A DNA stretch of 64,000 nt from Pseudoalteromonas rubra (GCF_005887115.1 NZ_PNCJ01000017.1:310001-374000), one strand, 5' to 3'; positions 1-9,180 are shown, numbered from the stretch's first letter. Numbers and translations: made by a program. Notes: generated by a model not told the origin, from the sequence alone.

Positions 1-918
1 ACGACCAGTTACCGGATGCAAACGACGCGGGTTGAAATTTGAACTAATATACTTAAAATCAACCGGGGCCCGCAGGAAGGCCTTTTTCATGCTACGCCCT
101 TCAGGGGTGTAAAAGTCACCGTCGGAGTGACGTACCGCGGTATAACGTTCCCCTTGGTTAATGAACTCGGCAGCGATGATTTTGCCTGTACCTATTTCTT
201 CACCATCCACAAAATGTGATTCATAGATCAGAGCAAACTGATCGCCTTTACGAATATCATTGGCGAAGTCGACATCCCAGCCAAAGATATGGGCAAAGTT
301 CATGATCTGGCGTTCAGTCAAGCCTGCGGTAATACCGGCGGTCCAGAAGCTGGATTTGATCTCGCCCCCAGCTGATTTTTCGATCGTTTCTATCTCTTTA
401 CTTTCGATCCGTGTGGCGTAGTTACCTTCCTCATTACGACTGACAAGCAGCGTATCTGTTTTCGAGAGTACGTATTTCAGCTGTAATAATTCACCCTGTT
501 CATTACTGGCAAAGCTCAGCACTTCACCTGGGTGGATCTTGGTGAGTTTACGGGTTTCAGCGTTGGTATTGACGAGCTTATGTAGCGTTTGTGCTGAAAA
601 GCCGGCGCGTTTAAAAATCACTGCCAGGCTATCACCGTTGCGTACCTGGTGGTCTTTGAAGTCGTATTGGATAGTTTCCGGTACAACCGGCTCAGCTGTG
701 TCTACAGGCGCTTCGCTCAGTTCAGTGAGCTCAGGTTGTTGCTCACCGACATTGAGTGGCAGCTCATATCTTTTGCCAACTTCGAGCGCGCTTTTGTCGT
801 GATCTCGGGAGGCTGTTGCCTTCTCAGATGGGATGAGTGCAATAGCGACCATTGCTGACAGCAAGCCCAGGATCAGCAACTTGTGTTTTTTTGGGAGTTT
901 GTGCACTGCATGTACCAT
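1..918 (-). CDS. M23 family peptidoglycan endopeptidase, N-terminal part (cut by window edge)
   Basis: 306 codons are visible, from ATG at 918 to the window edge. Residues about 12-28 form an N-terminal membrane anchor or uncleaved signal. A low-complexity acidic linker follows, then an OapA/LysM-like region around VRNGDSLAVIFKRAGFS. The frame leaves the window just as the M23 catalytic domain begins: the motif NFNPRRLHPVTGR holds the first zinc-ligand histidine of that family. Proteins of this build (MepM/YebA type) are periplasmic DD-endopeptidases that cut peptide crosslinks to allow cell-wall growth. The gene is divergent from tyrS, an arrangement I recall from related genomes. The catalytic half is not visible, so activity cannot be judged. 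Family assignment is confident; the exact orthologue is inferred. Confidence 0.9.
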   Translation of the reverse strand, partial: MVHAVHKLPKKHKLLILGLLSAMVAIALIPSEKATASRDHDKSALEVGKRYELPLNVGEQQPELTELSEAPVDTAEPVVPETIQYDFKDHQVRNGDSLAVIFKRAGFSAQTLHKLVNTNAETRKLTKIHPGEVLSFASNEQGELLQLKYVLSKTDTLLVSRNEEGNYATRIESKEIETIEKSAGGEIKSSFWTAGITAGLTERQIMNFAHIFGWDVDFANDIRKGDQFALIYESHFVDGEEIGTGKIIAAEFINQGERYTAVRHSDGDFYTPEGRSMKKAFLRAPVDFKYISSNFNPRRLHPVTGR

Positions 919-942
919 AACGTGCCTTTTCCGCTGTCAAGA

Positions 943-957
943 ATTATTGCAAATAAT
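943..957. promoter_or_regulatory. AT-rich palindrome between the M23 gene and tyrS
   Basis: ATTATT and AATAAT flank GCA, giving a perfect 15-base inverted repeat 25 bases upstream of the M23 gene and 115 bases upstream of tyrS. It lies in the 153-base divergent promoter region. It could be an operator or simply promoter AT-richness. No TyrR-type box is visible. Confidence 0.3.
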
Positions 958-1071
958 AGTGCAGCATATACGTAATAATGCGCAAATACCAGTCTTTTAT
1001 ACATTTAAACTGCCCCGAATATAAGCTAAAATCGGGCGATTAACTGATTAAATTGTTGGAGTGAGGTTGGC

Positions 1072-2280
1072 GTGACAACTGTGGACATAGAAACGGCACT
1101 GGCAGAGATAAAGCGTGGTGCTGAAGAGATTCTGATTGAAGAAGATTTAAAAGAAAGACTGAAGTCTGGTAAAAAGTTGCGGATCAAAGCCGGATTTGAT
1201 CCAACAGCGCCAGATCTGCACCTGGGCCATACTGTCCTTATCAACAAGCTAAAAACTTTCCAAGACTTAGGCCACGAGGTCATTTTCCTGATCGGGGATT
1301 TCACAGGCATGATTGGTGATCCAACCGGCAAAAATGTCACACGTAAGCCACTGACACGTGACGATGTCCTGGCCAATGCTGAAACCTATAAAGAGCAAGT
1401 GTTTAAGATCCTGGATCCAGCTAAAACCACAGTAGCGTTCAATTCCGAATGGATGGAAAAATTAGGCAGTGCGGGCATGATCAAGCTTGCAGCACGTCAA
1501 ACGGTTGCCCGCATGCTGGAACGTGATGATTTCAAAAAGCGTTACGCTGGCGGTCAGTCAATTGCCATCCATGAATTCCTGTATCCTCTGGTTCAGGGGT
1601 GGGACTCTGTAGCGCTTGAAGCAGATGTTGAGCTGGGTGGTACCGATCAGCGTTTTAACCTGTTGATGGGCAGGGAATTGCAAAAAGAAGAAGGTCAGAA
1701 GCCGCAGACCGTGCTGATGATGCCGCTGCTTGAAGGTACCGACGGGGTGCAGAAAATGTCCAAGTCTTTGGGCAACTACATTGGTATCACAGATGCACCA
1801 AACGATATGTTTGGTAAAGTGATGTCGATCTCTGATGAGCTGATGTGGCGCTACTATGAGTTGCTCAGTGCTAAATCTCTGGAAGAGATTGCTGGTCTGA
1901 AAGAAGAAGTGGCTGGTGGTCGCAACCCACGAGACATTAAAATCGAGTTTGCCAAAGAAATGATTGCACGTTTCCACAGTGAAGCGGATGCCGAAGCGGC
2001 TCATCAGGACTTTATCAAGCGTTTCCAGAAAAATGCACTGCCAGATGATATTCCTGAAGTGACCATTACTATCGCGGAATCGACAACTTTCATTACCAAT
2101 GTGTTGAAAGAAGCTGGCCTGGTAGCCAGTACCTCTGAAGCAATGCGGATGATCAAACAAGGCGCGGTTAAGCTTAATGGCGAAGAGAAAGTCACAGACT
2201 CTAAACTGAGCGTTGAAAAAGGCTCCACGGCGATTTATCAGGTTGGTAAACGTAAATTCGCCAAAATCAGCGTTGAATAA
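1072..2280 (+). CDS. tyrS: Tyrosyl-tRNA synthetase
   Basis: This class I aminoacyl-tRNA synthetase charges tRNA-Tyr in the cytoplasm. The class I signature appears as HLGH at residues 50-53 and the second signature as KMSKS near residue 230. A C-terminal S4 RNA-binding domain covers about residues 335-400. The sequence is closer to the TyrZ-like branch than to classical E. coli TyrS, for example [13 protein letters not shown] and the [13 protein letters not shown] block. The start is GTG, preceded by GGAG and GAGG purine tracts about 10 bases upstream. At 402 residues the length is normal. It is followed by a bidirectional terminator shared with the convergent CobD-like gene. Confidence 0.97.
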   Translation: MTTVDIETALAEIKRGAEEILIEEDLKERLKSGKKLRIKAGFDPTAPDLHLGHTVLINKLKTFQDLGHEVIFLIGDFTGMIGDPTGKNVTRKPLTRDDVLANAETYKEQVFKILDPAKTTVAFNSEWMEKLGSAGMIKLAARQTVARMLERDDFKKRYAGGQSIAIHEFLYPLVQGWDSVALEADVELGGTDQRFNLLMGRELQKEEGQKPQTVLMMPLLEGTDGVQKMSKSLGNYIGITDAPNDMFGKVMSISDELMWRYYELLSAKSLEEIAGLKEEVAGGRNPRDIKIEFAKEMIARFHSEADAEAAHQDFIKRFQKNALPDDIPEVTITIAESTTFITNVLKEAGLVASTSEAMRMIKQGAVKLNGEEKVTDSKLSVEKGSTAIYQVGKRKFAKISVE

Positions 2281-2312
2281 TCCGACGAGCTGATCAAGCG
2301 AATACGAACATG

Positions 2313-2342
2313 AAAAAGGCGAACCTTCAGGTCGCCTTTTTT
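2313..2342. terminator. Bidirectional intrinsic terminator, tyrS / cobD-like
   Basis: A stem of AAAAAGGCGA pairs with TCGCCTTTTT, plus inner ACC/GGT pairs around a TTCA loop with one bulged A. Runs of T on both strands fit termination of tyrS and of the convergent gene, whose stop codon sits inside the distal T run. Confidence 0.9.
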
Positions 2343-3291
2343 AATGGGTCAGAATATTAACGGTTAACCAGCATAAACACAGTGCACAGAGGAAAAACCA
2401 GCGCATGGTCGCCAGTAATTTCAGCATCAATGCTATGGTCTCGGGTTCAGGTGGGGTATCGCTGCCAATGCGCATATTGTCAAAGCGCTGTTGCTGATAA
2501 AAGCGCGGCCCCGCCAGTTGCGTGTTCAGGCTCGCCGAGAATAACGTTAAAATCCAGCCTGAGTTACCGGGTCGATAAAACTGGCCATAATGCCTGAGGT
2601 AATGGAGTGTCTTATTGAGGTTTTGTGTCAGCGCCATCATTAGGACTAACACCCGCACGGGTAACCATTCTAATACCGTCAGACATACCTGCAGAGGCTT
2701 CATAAATGAGATATCGGGTCGCATCTTGCTGCGCCAAGCCTGATCACAGACTAGCATCAGCTTATAGCTCAGGGCCAGTAAAGGTCCACCAATGAGATAG
2801 AAGATAATCACCACATAAAAGTGTCTGATCCCTCGTAGTGCCAGACTATCCAGGCAAGCCTTGCAAATGCCCATGGCAGAAAGTTTATCGACATCTCGTT
2901 TGACCATGGCACTTAGTAACTGACGCGCGGCGGCCTTTTGTTGTTGTTTTACTAAGATGGCAATGCGCTTTGCACGGCGCTCATGTTGAATATCAAGACA
3001 AAGAAATAGTACTAAGCCACCAAGCCACTGGGGGTAGAAAGATAAATAGCCGAGTGTGGCGAGTAAGATCAACATGGTCAGGATTGGCAGTACAAATGCG
3101 AGACTACCGGACAGCAATTGATAACCCACGGCGGCTTTTGGTCGGTAGACTTTCTGTGCGAGATTCGCAAACAGTAAGGTCATGAGCACATTGGGGTGAT
3201 ACAGGCTGGAGGTTCTGAATCCTATTGCACTGAGTGTCGCCAGCAAAAATATTAGCAAGCCCGTATGGGCTTGCAATTGTTCTGTTAACAC
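2341..3291 (-). CDS. CobD/CbiB-family membrane protein
   Basis: A 316-residue membrane protein of the CobD/CbiB family. Characterised members make adenosylcobinamide phosphate by attaching aminopropanol phosphate to cobyric acid at the membrane. The N-terminal HPNVLMTLLFANLAQ region, about four hydrophobic segments (near 10-25, 65-100, 155-180 and 295-312) and a long basic cytoplasmic stretch are visible. The start is GTG, one base after the mtnN stop, so translation is probably coupled to mtnN. No other cobalamin gene is in the window. The protein may therefore serve corrinoid salvage, or be a divergent family member (compare AmpE) with another role. Family confidence is moderate and function is inferred. 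Confidence 0.7.
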   Translation of the reverse strand: MLTEQLQAHTGLLIFLLATLSAIGFRTSSLYHPNVLMTLLFANLAQKVYRPKAAVGYQLLSGSLAFVLPILTMLILLATLGYLSFYPQWLGGLVLFLCLDIQHERRAKRIAILVKQQQKAAARQLLSAMVKRDVDKLSAMGICKACLDSLALRGIRHFYVVIIFYLIGGPLLALSYKLMLVCDQAWRSKMRPDISFMKPLQVCLTVLEWLPVRVLVLMMALTQNLNKTLHYLRHYGQFYRPGNSGWILTLFSASLNTQLAGPRFYQQQRFDNMRIGSDTPPEPETIALMLKLLATMRWFFLCALCLCWLTVNILTH

Positions 3292-3292
3292 C

Positions 3293-4000
3293 TTAAAGCG
3301 AAACCTGATCCAGCTTAGCCAGCAGAGCAGTAACCAGTTTTGAAGAGTTCACTGAGGCAATTTCCAGATAAGCTTCGAACGATTGTGGTGATTCTTTGCC
3401 TGCGATATCAGACAATGAACGGATCACAACAAAAGGGGTGTTTAACACATGGCAAGCCTGAGCGATCGCTGCGCCTTCCATTTCAACGGCAAGCATTTCC
3501 GGGAAATCCTGACGCGTCTTATCGATACGTACAGGGTCGCACATGAAGGAATCACCAGTACAGATAAGACCAACTTTCGTCTGAATATCTGCCAATTCAC
3601 CGACACTTTGCTGAGCGGCATCAACCAGAGCCGAGTGCGCGCTATAACCTGCAGGCATTTGCGGGACCTGACCCAGTTCATAGCCAAATGCGGTAACGTC
3701 TACATCGTGGTGTTTCACTTCTGAAGAGATCACCACATCACCGACATTGAGTTCGGGGTCGAAACCGCCGGCAGAGCCTGTGTTGATCACACAATCCGGT
3801 GTATAGTTGTCGATAAGCAAAGTGGTAGCAACGGTTGCTGCTACTTTACCGATACCAGACTGAACCAGGGTAACTTCATGACCACCCAGTTCTCCGTGGT
3901 AAAAGGTAAACCCGCCCTTGGTTGCGGTTTGTGTGTTTTTCATTGCGCCACGCAGGATAGTGACTTCCTGTTCCATGGCGCCAATAATGCCTACTTTCAT
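3293..4000 (-). CDS. mtnN: 5'-methylthioadenosine/S-adenosylhomocysteine nucleosidase
   Basis: MtnN (Pfs) hydrolyses methylthioadenosine, S-adenosylhomocysteine and 5'-deoxyadenosine, releasing adenine. It detoxifies by-products of SAM use and feeds methionine salvage and autoinducer-2 synthesis. Conserved elements are the N-terminal MKVGIIGAMEQE with Glu12, the VEMEGAAIAQ block carrying the ribose-binding Glu, and RSLSDIAG carrying the catalytic Asp. At 235 residues the length is typical. It heads a two-gene unit with the CobD-like gene; a similar mtnN/corrinoid-gene linkage is known in enterics. Confidence 0.97.
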   Translation of the reverse strand: MKVGIIGAMEQEVTILRGAMKNTQTATKGGFTFYHGELGGHEVTLVQSGIGKVAATVATTLLIDNYTPDCVINTGSAGGFDPELNVGDVVISSEVKHHDVDVTAFGYELGQVPQMPAGYSAHSALVDAAQQSVGELADIQTKVGLICTGDSFMCDPVRIDKTRQDFPEMLAVEMEGAAIAQACHVLNTPFVVIRSLSDIAGKESPQSFEAYLEIASVNSSKLVTALLAKLDQVSL

Positions 4001-4127
4001 AGTCTTCTCTTATTTTTTAACAGTGCTGCTCATTATATATCATAAATGGGCGCTGAGAATATGGAGTTAGGTGGGTAAAGGTGTTTAGCTGTCAGCCCAT
4101 AATATGGGCGACAGCGAATAGACTTGT

Positions 4128-4718
4128 TTATATTTCGGCTAACTGGGTTGCGGCTGCTTTGGCTTGCGAAGGCGAGAGAACCGCAGGTTTGTAATTGCGA
4201 TTGCGCGGTTTGCTTTGTGGCTCTGGCTTTTTACCCAGCTTGAACAGGATAGCAGCGCGCACTTCTGCACTTTTATAGCCACTTTTGACTTTCATGCGAA
4301 TGTGCGGAATACCCGCAGACTCCAGGGCACCACTGACAAACCAGTCTTTCTGCGCTTTGTGGCCGTTTTTATTGGCGTTGTTAACCAGATCGACTGCGGC
4401 AACAATGTTCAGGGTCTCTTTATCAACCAATACGTAATCGAGCTGCTTGTTTTGTGCTTTGGTAATGGCTGAGCGACGCGCCTTTTTAGACAAGCCTGGT
4501 TTGCACTCGATGATTTCAATCAGTTTGACTCGGCTTACAACCTTAAACTTGTCACCCACTGAACGTTCTAGCAGTTGCAGGAAAGAGGCTTCGACCGTCG
4601 TAAATACGGAATCTTTTCGATTAAACGGATAAGGATTACCGCCAGTATCCGTATACTTTGAAATAACAATGGAAGCAATAACGACCAGCGCAAGAATAGA
4701 TAGTAATGTTAGTTCCAT
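4128..4718 (-). CDS. DUF2726 membrane-anchored protein
   Basis: A 196-residue protein with one N-terminal membrane segment (residues 3-20) followed by a soluble domain of the DUF2726 type, a nuclease-like fold of unknown function. Family-like blocks are TTVEASFLQLLERSVGDKF, YVLVDKETLNIVAAVDL and the later HIRMKVKSGY. The C-terminal 35 residues are basic and rich in Pro, Ala and Gln, probably disordered. It is monocistronic. DUF2726 is sometimes linked to topoisomerase- or restriction-endonuclease-like folds, but the function here is unknown. Confidence 0.75.
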   Translation of the reverse strand: MELTLLSILALVVIASIVISKYTDTGGNPYPFNRKDSVFTTVEASFLQLLERSVGDKFKVVSRVKLIEIIECKPGLSKKARRSAITKAQNKQLDYVLVDKETLNIVAAVDLVNNANKNGHKAQKDWFVSGALESAGIPHIRMKVKSGYKSAEVRAAILFKLGKKPEPQSKPRNRNYKPAVLSPSQAKAAATQLAEI

Positions 4719-4801
4719 AAATCACTCCACGACAACAATTTGACTTGGTGATTATTAAGCAAAGAGCGTGCCTAAAGTGATTGCTGGTGGGGTAATTATC
4801 A

Positions 4802-4837
4802 ATTTTGCTCGGCGATGTACACCTCGCCGAGCAAAAT
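4802..4837. repeat. Perfect 14-bp inverted repeat, 8-base loop
   Basis: ATTTTGCTCGGCGA (4802-4815) and TCGCCGAGCAAAAT (4824-4837) are exact complements around the loop TGTACACC. The element lies just past the folE2 stop. It can form a very stable hairpin but has no T-tract on either strand, so it is not a classical intrinsic terminator. It could block 3' exonucleases, assist Rho-dependent ends, or bind a protein. Confidence 0.8.
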
Positions 4838-4861
4838 GGAGCAGAGCCGAGCGCTGCCGGG

Positions 4862-5782
4862 TTAGACGCGATAGCCGTCTTTCAGGCCTTTTACAGCATA
4901 TGCAACGGCATCGTGCGCATGCAAAGACTCATAGTGGTTTATCTTGATATAATAATCCTGATAATTTTCCTTTTCAAACAGGGCTTTAAGCTTTCTTGCT
5001 GCATCTTCACAGAACATCAGGTTTTGGCCATTAAGACGGGCAAACTCCTGCTCATCTTCACGTTTAACCGCCGCCTGAACCGGGGTTTTCAATTCATCTT
5101 CCACCTGATTTACTAACCCTAGAATGTCAAACTCCTGACAGTGTTCATCCAGTTTCACTTTGATGTTGGTCACAGAGCGTTGAGAGTGTGGAGTGGCTAA
5201 AATGCCTTCAGTTGTACCTAACCAGGCATGCACACTGGCATGGTCGAGCGACTGATCGGCAAATTTTTGCTCAAAGGCGTTTTGGATCAGTTGACGAGCC
5301 AGTGCGGCCGAACAGGGACAGGTTGATGAATACGTGACATCAAGAGCCAACTCCAGATTAAACTGGCCATCCTGCAGGGTGGCTGTGATAATAACCGGGT
5401 AATTTTTCCACCCTTGTTTACCACTCAGCAATGAGGAGCGACGCAGGGGAAGTTCAAAACTAAAGGTCACTTTAGCGCTATGGCTCAGACCTTCGTGGCT
5501 GGTAATAAAACTGTCCAGCACTGCGCGGATAGAAGCCGGTGACAATGTCTTTTCACACGATAACTCGTCGAGTGCCAAAAATAGTCGTGACATATGAATG
5601 CCTTTGGCATCTTTTCTGTCAAGGCTGACAAACGCGTCTGCTTTGGCAGTGACAGGCGTGTCATTCAACCCTTTGCTGGATAACAATAAAGGCAGCTCGA
5701 TATTTCCCATTCCTACCCAGTCCAGCTTACCTTCTTGTAAGGCGTCAGCAGAATGTGCAATGTCAGGCATTGAAGTTGGCAT
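4862..5782 (-). CDS. folE2: GTP cyclohydrolase FolE2 (type IB)
   Basis: FolE2 converts GTP to dihydroneopterin triphosphate, the first step towards folate and queuosine precursors. It is the alternative GTP cyclohydrolase able to use metals other than zinc. Family features are the N-terminal MPDIAHSADALQ block, the SSTCPCSAALARQLI segment with the conserved catalytic-site cysteine, and the LNGQNLMFCEDAARKL segment near the end. The frame extends six codons further to a GTG at 5800. The ATG at 5782 is preferred because AAGAGAG precedes it at suitable spacing and it gives the usual family N-terminus (306 residues). No Zur-like operator was seen upstream. Confidence 0.93.
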   Translation of the reverse strand: MPTSMPDIAHSADALQEGKLDWVGMGNIELPLLLSSKGLNDTPVTAKADAFVSLDRKDAKGIHMSRLFLALDELSCEKTLSPASIRAVLDSFITSHEGLSHSAKVTFSFELPLRRSSLLSGKQGWKNYPVIITATLQDGQFNLELALDVTYSSTCPCSAALARQLIQNAFEQKFADQSLDHASVHAWLGTTEGILATPHSQRSVTNIKVKLDEHCQEFDILGLVNQVEDELKTPVQAAVKREDEQEFARLNGQNLMFCEDAARKLKALFEKENYQDYYIKINHYESLHAHDAVAYAVKGLKDGYRV

Positions 5783-6021
5783 TTGAACTCTCTTAATCAC
5801 GACTATAAGGGGGAGGCATGTTACACCAAAATGTCACAACTTGCCGAGCCTATTGGAAATTATCTGGTAAAAAAATCGCCCAAGTGTGCAAAAATTCATA
5901 CGCTTAAGTCGACTTTCTAAACATCCACGAAAGACCCTGAATACGGGAGCTGGCGAGGTTATTTTGGTTTGTGCAATGTCGCTTGCGACTTTTGGTGACT
6001 CGCTTCTGTGTTTGGGTCAGG

Positions 6022-6027
6022 TATAAT
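6022..6027 (+). promoter_or_regulatory. Candidate -10 element of arcB
   Basis: A perfect TATAAT hexamer lies 26 bases upstream of the arcB start. No good -35 hexamer is present at 16-18 bases spacing, so the promoter may depend on an activator. The remaining folE2-arcB divergent region (5783-6053) shows no gene. Confidence 0.45.
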
Positions 6028-6053
6028 GTAGAAGTTAACTAGGTGATTTTATT

Positions 6054-8381
6054 ATGCTTGACTCTTCATTTGGGACCTGGGCCCGAATTTTATCAAATTT
6101 GATTAGGAACTACGGAGACCGTTGGGCGGGTATTGTCGCCTATGCATTTGTGCTGATCGTGTCTCTGGTGTTGGCGTGCATGTTTTATTATGTCGCACTT
6201 GGTGAAGTGACACTGGTCAATGTGTTGTCCGTCGTATTATTCGCGGCCTTAACCTCACCACTGTTACTCTCTGTTGCTATCTATGCAATGCGTCAGCTCG
6301 ATGCTTCAAAGGAGTATCTGGAGTCAGCCACGCAGCAGGAAAAGTTGCTCAATCAGACCCTCAAGGACAATATTAACCGCCTAAATAATGAAATTGATGA
6401 GCGGAAGATGGCACTGCATGCCAAGCACAGGGCGATAGCAGAGCTGCGCAAAGAGATTTCGGAGCGCCGTAAAGCAGAGCAGGAACTGGCGCAACAAAGT
6501 ATGCTACTGCGCAGTATTGTGGACTCTTCTCCTGATTTATTCTATTACCGGGATGAGCGTGGGGTGTTTGCCGGGTGTAACAAGAAATTCGAACAAGTCA
6601 TTGGTAAAACCAGCGAGCAGCTCATCGGGCATACGGTACAGCAGGTATTTGGTGAACAAGATATTCCAGAGGTACTGCAAACCGATGAACACGTGATTGA
6701 GACCCAGCAATCTATCAATGTTGATGTTGAATATCCGGTAGCCAATGAAAACTGCTGGTTTGAGATGCGCAAGCTGCCCTTTATAAATGACGATGGGCAA
6801 TATATCGGGCTGCTGGCGTTTGGGCGTGATATCACCAGTCGTAAAGAAGCGGAACAGGCGCTTGAAACAGCCTACAAAGATAAAGGGAAATTTATTGCCA
6901 CATTGAGCCATGAGCTTCGCACGCCGCTCAATGGCATTGTCGGACTGACCCGTATGTTGCTCGACACTGAGCTGACCAAACAGCAAAAGAGCTGGTGTAA
7001 CACCGTATTCTCCAGTGCGGAAACTTTAGGTAATATTTTCAATGATATTATCGATCTGGACAAGATAGACAGGGAACAACTGGATATTGCGACTGACAGT
7101 ATCAATGTCTCAGATTTTATTAATGATGTAGTGAACTTTGCTGGTCTGATTGCTGAGCAAAAGGGGCTTGAGTTCAATATTAAACGCACTGGCCTGTTGG
7201 ATATTCATGCTTTATTAGATCCTACCCGACTACGTCAGGTATTGTGGAACCTGATCAACAATGCGGTGAAATTCACGCACCGCGGTGGTGTGACACTTGA
7301 GTGTCGCCGTGAAAATCGTGATGACGGTCCCTGGCTGTCGATTAGTGTGATTGATACGGGTATGGGTATCCCCTCTGATCAGCAGGAACGGATTTTCGAT
7401 ATGTACTATAAAGCGCCGGATGCCAGTGGCAATAACGCCATTGGTTCGGGCATTGGTCTGGCCGTGACAAAAGCTCTGGTGCATGCCATGAAAGGTACAA
7501 TTCATGTCAGTAGCATGCAGGGTGAGGGAAGCCGTTTTGATGTTGAGTTGCCATTGGAGTTGTGTGCCGCACCAAATGAGCAAAGCTATGCAGGGCGCAG
7601 TCTTTATATTCTGTTGGTTGAGGATGTGCCACTCAATGCAGAGATAGCGACGAACTTGCTGGAGCAGCGCGGGCATGAAGTTATCTGGGCTGAAACCGGA
7701 GAAGATGCTTTGTCTATGGTTGAAACTGAAGACGAGCTGGATCTTATCTTACTAGATATGCAGCTGCCAGATATTAATGGTGATGAAGTAGCAAGGCAGA
7801 TCCGCGCCGATAGCCATTTTGATGAGTTACCTATTGTGGCGTTGACGGCCAATGTGCGTAGCGCAGAGCAAGAGCTGCAAGGCATTGACATCCAGGGCGC
7901 ACTAGCAAAACCGATCAACACCACAAAGCTGGACAAGATGCTTGCGGAGCTGTTTGGGATAGAAGCAAGCAAAGACAAACAAGCTTCGCCCCGGTCAGAG
8001 CCTTTGCAATTGAGTGAGCAAGAGCAGGCTTTACTGGATGTGGAGACAATCACTGATTTTGTATCATCTATGGGTATAGAGCCCTTCAAGCGCAGCTGTG
8101 ACTTATTTGCTCGTCTTAACCCGACTTATTACAAAGAGCTGGATGAGGCTAATCAAAATGCGGATACTGAGACTTATGTGTCTGTGGCACATAAACTAAA
8201 AGGCGCCGCAGGATCTGTTGGTCTGCAAAATGTGCAATTACATGCTAAAACGATGGAACTGGAAGGTGCTCAGGTAGGCACAGAGCAGCGTGCTGGTTGG
8301 CTGGATGAACTGGAAGTGAAAATAAGAGAAGGGCAATCTGCCCTTCACTCATTAATTGCAAAGCTCGCTGAAAACTCGTAA
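6054..8381 (+). CDS. arcB: Aerobic respiration control sensor kinase ArcB
   Basis: A tripartite hybrid kinase of 775 residues (E. coli ArcB has 778) that senses quinone redox state and phosphorylates ArcA. Two membrane helices (about 25-47 and 53-77) flank a very short periplasmic loop. A coiled-coil linker (83-150), a PAS domain (about 150-268), dimerisation and ATPase domains (phospho-acceptor His286 in LSHELRTPL, N-box near 401), a receiver (Asp568 in LLDMQLPD) and an HPt domain (His713 in AHKLKGAAGSVG) follow. PAS cysteines Cys175 and Cys234 roughly match the redox-active pair of E. coli ArcB, though the second sits one residue upstream of the E. coli position. It converges on arcA with 7 bases between stops. 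Confidence 0.96.
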   Translation: MLDSSFGTWARILSNLIRNYGDRWAGIVAYAFVLIVSLVLACMFYYVALGEVTLVNVLSVVLFAALTSPLLLSVAIYAMRQLDASKEYLESATQQEKLLNQTLKDNINRLNNEIDERKMALHAKHRAIAELRKEISERRKAEQELAQQSMLLRSIVDSSPDLFYYRDERGVFAGCNKKFEQVIGKTSEQLIGHTVQQVFGEQDIPEVLQTDEHVIETQQSINVDVEYPVANENCWFEMRKLPFINDDGQYIGLLAFGRDITSRKEAEQALETAYKDKGKFIATLSHELRTPLNGIVGLTRMLLDTELTKQQKSWCNTVFSSAETLGNIFNDIIDLDKIDREQLDIATDSINVSDFINDVVNFAGLIAEQKGLEFNIKRTGLLDIHALLDPTRLRQVLWNLINNAVKFTHRGGVTLECRRENRDDGPWLSISVIDTGMGIPSDQQERIFDMYYKAPDASGNNAIGSGIGLAVTKALVHAMKGTIHVSSMQGEGSRFDVELPLELCAAPNEQSYAGRSLYILLVEDVPLNAEIATNLLEQRGHEVIWAETGEDALSMVETEDELDLILLDMQLPDINGDEVARQIRADSHFDELPIVALTANVRSAEQELQGIDIQGALAKPINTTKLDKMLAELFGIEASKDKQASPRSEPLQLSEQEQALLDVETITDFVSSMGIEPFKRSCDLFARLNPTYYKELDEANQNADTETYVSVAHKLKGAAGSVGLQNVQLHAKTMELEGAQVGTEQRAGWLDELEVKIREGQSALHSLIAKLAENS

Positions 8382-8388
8382 CGCAAAC

Positions 8389-9108
8389 TTATTGGCTATC
8401 GATCTTACCGATGAAGCGGTAGCCTTCACCATGAATGGTGCTGATCAGTTCAGGCGTGTTGTTGTCGGTTTCAAAGTGCTTACGGATACGACGAATAGTA
8501 ACGTCTACCGTTCTGTCGTTGGCACGCAGCTCACGGCCTGTCATGTGCTTGATCAGCTGCTCACGACTGAAGATACGACCCGGTGAGTCCAGCATAAGAC
8601 GCAGTGCACGGTATTCGCCCTTCGGCAAACGTTTCGCTTCACCTGTAGGTGAAGTCAGGCAGCGGCTATTCTCATCCAGCTCCCAACCGTTAAATGTAAT
8701 GACGCCATTGCTGTCAATACTAGACTCCTCCGGGCTTGAGCCGGTACGAGTGATCAGGTTGCGCACGCGGATTGTAAGTTCACGCGGGTTGAAAGGCTTA
8801 GTGACATAGTCGTCGGCACCGATCTCAAGACCAAGAATACGGTCGACATCGTTGTCACGACCGGTCAAGAAAATAAGACCGATGTTTTTCTTCTGGCGTA
8901 ACTCACGAGCCAGGATAAGGCCATTTTTACCAGGCAGGTTAATATCCATGATCACACAGTTGACATCATCGTTAGATGTCAATTTTTCATGCATATCATC
9001 GCCATCAATGGCTTCAATTACCTTATAACCTTCGGCTTCAAATAAACTAACGAGGTTCAGTCGAGTTACGTCTTCATCCTCAACAATTAGAATGACTGGC
9101 GTTTGCAT
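8389..9108 (-). CDS. arcA: Two-component response regulator ArcA
   Basis: An OmpR/PhoB-class regulator of 239 residues, the partner of ArcB that represses respiratory genes under low oxygen. The receiver domain (1-120) carries the phospho-acceptor Asp near 54 in [10 protein letters not shown] and the conserved Lys in [10 protein letters not shown]-terminal winged helix (about 135-235) ends in the typical IHGEGYRF. A ribosome-binding AAAGG lies upstream of the ATG. No terminator fits in the 7 bases between the arcA and arcB stops, so the mRNAs probably overlap at their 3' ends. Confidence 0.97.
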   Translation of the reverse strand: MQTPVILIVEDEDVTRLNLVSLFEAEGYKVIEAIDGDDMHEKLTSNDDVNCVIMDINLPGKNGLILARELRQKKNIGLIFLTGRDNDVDRILGLEIGADDYVTKPFNPRELTIRVRNLITRTGSSPEESSIDSNGVITFNGWELDENSRCLTSPTGEAKRLPKGEYRALRLMLDSPGRIFSREQLIKHMTGRELRANDRTVDVTIRRIRKHFETDNNTPELISTIHGEGYRFIGKIDSQ

Positions 9109-9180
9109 TATTAATTAACCTTTTCGGAATATTGTATTTACAAAATCATCGGCGTTATATAATAAAACCGAATGTTAACG

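Noticed and set aside
919..1071. T-box or TyrR control of tyrS
   Set aside because: No T-box structure is expected in this phylum, and no TGTAAA-N6-TTTACA site is visible.
1558..2160. 200-codon open frame antisense to tyrS
   Set aside because: It lies fully inside a strong tyrS match and its translation has no recognisable domain; it is a shadow of the coding strand.
5783..6053. Zur box controlling folE2
   Set aside because: No GTTATA-type palindrome is present between folE2 and arcB.
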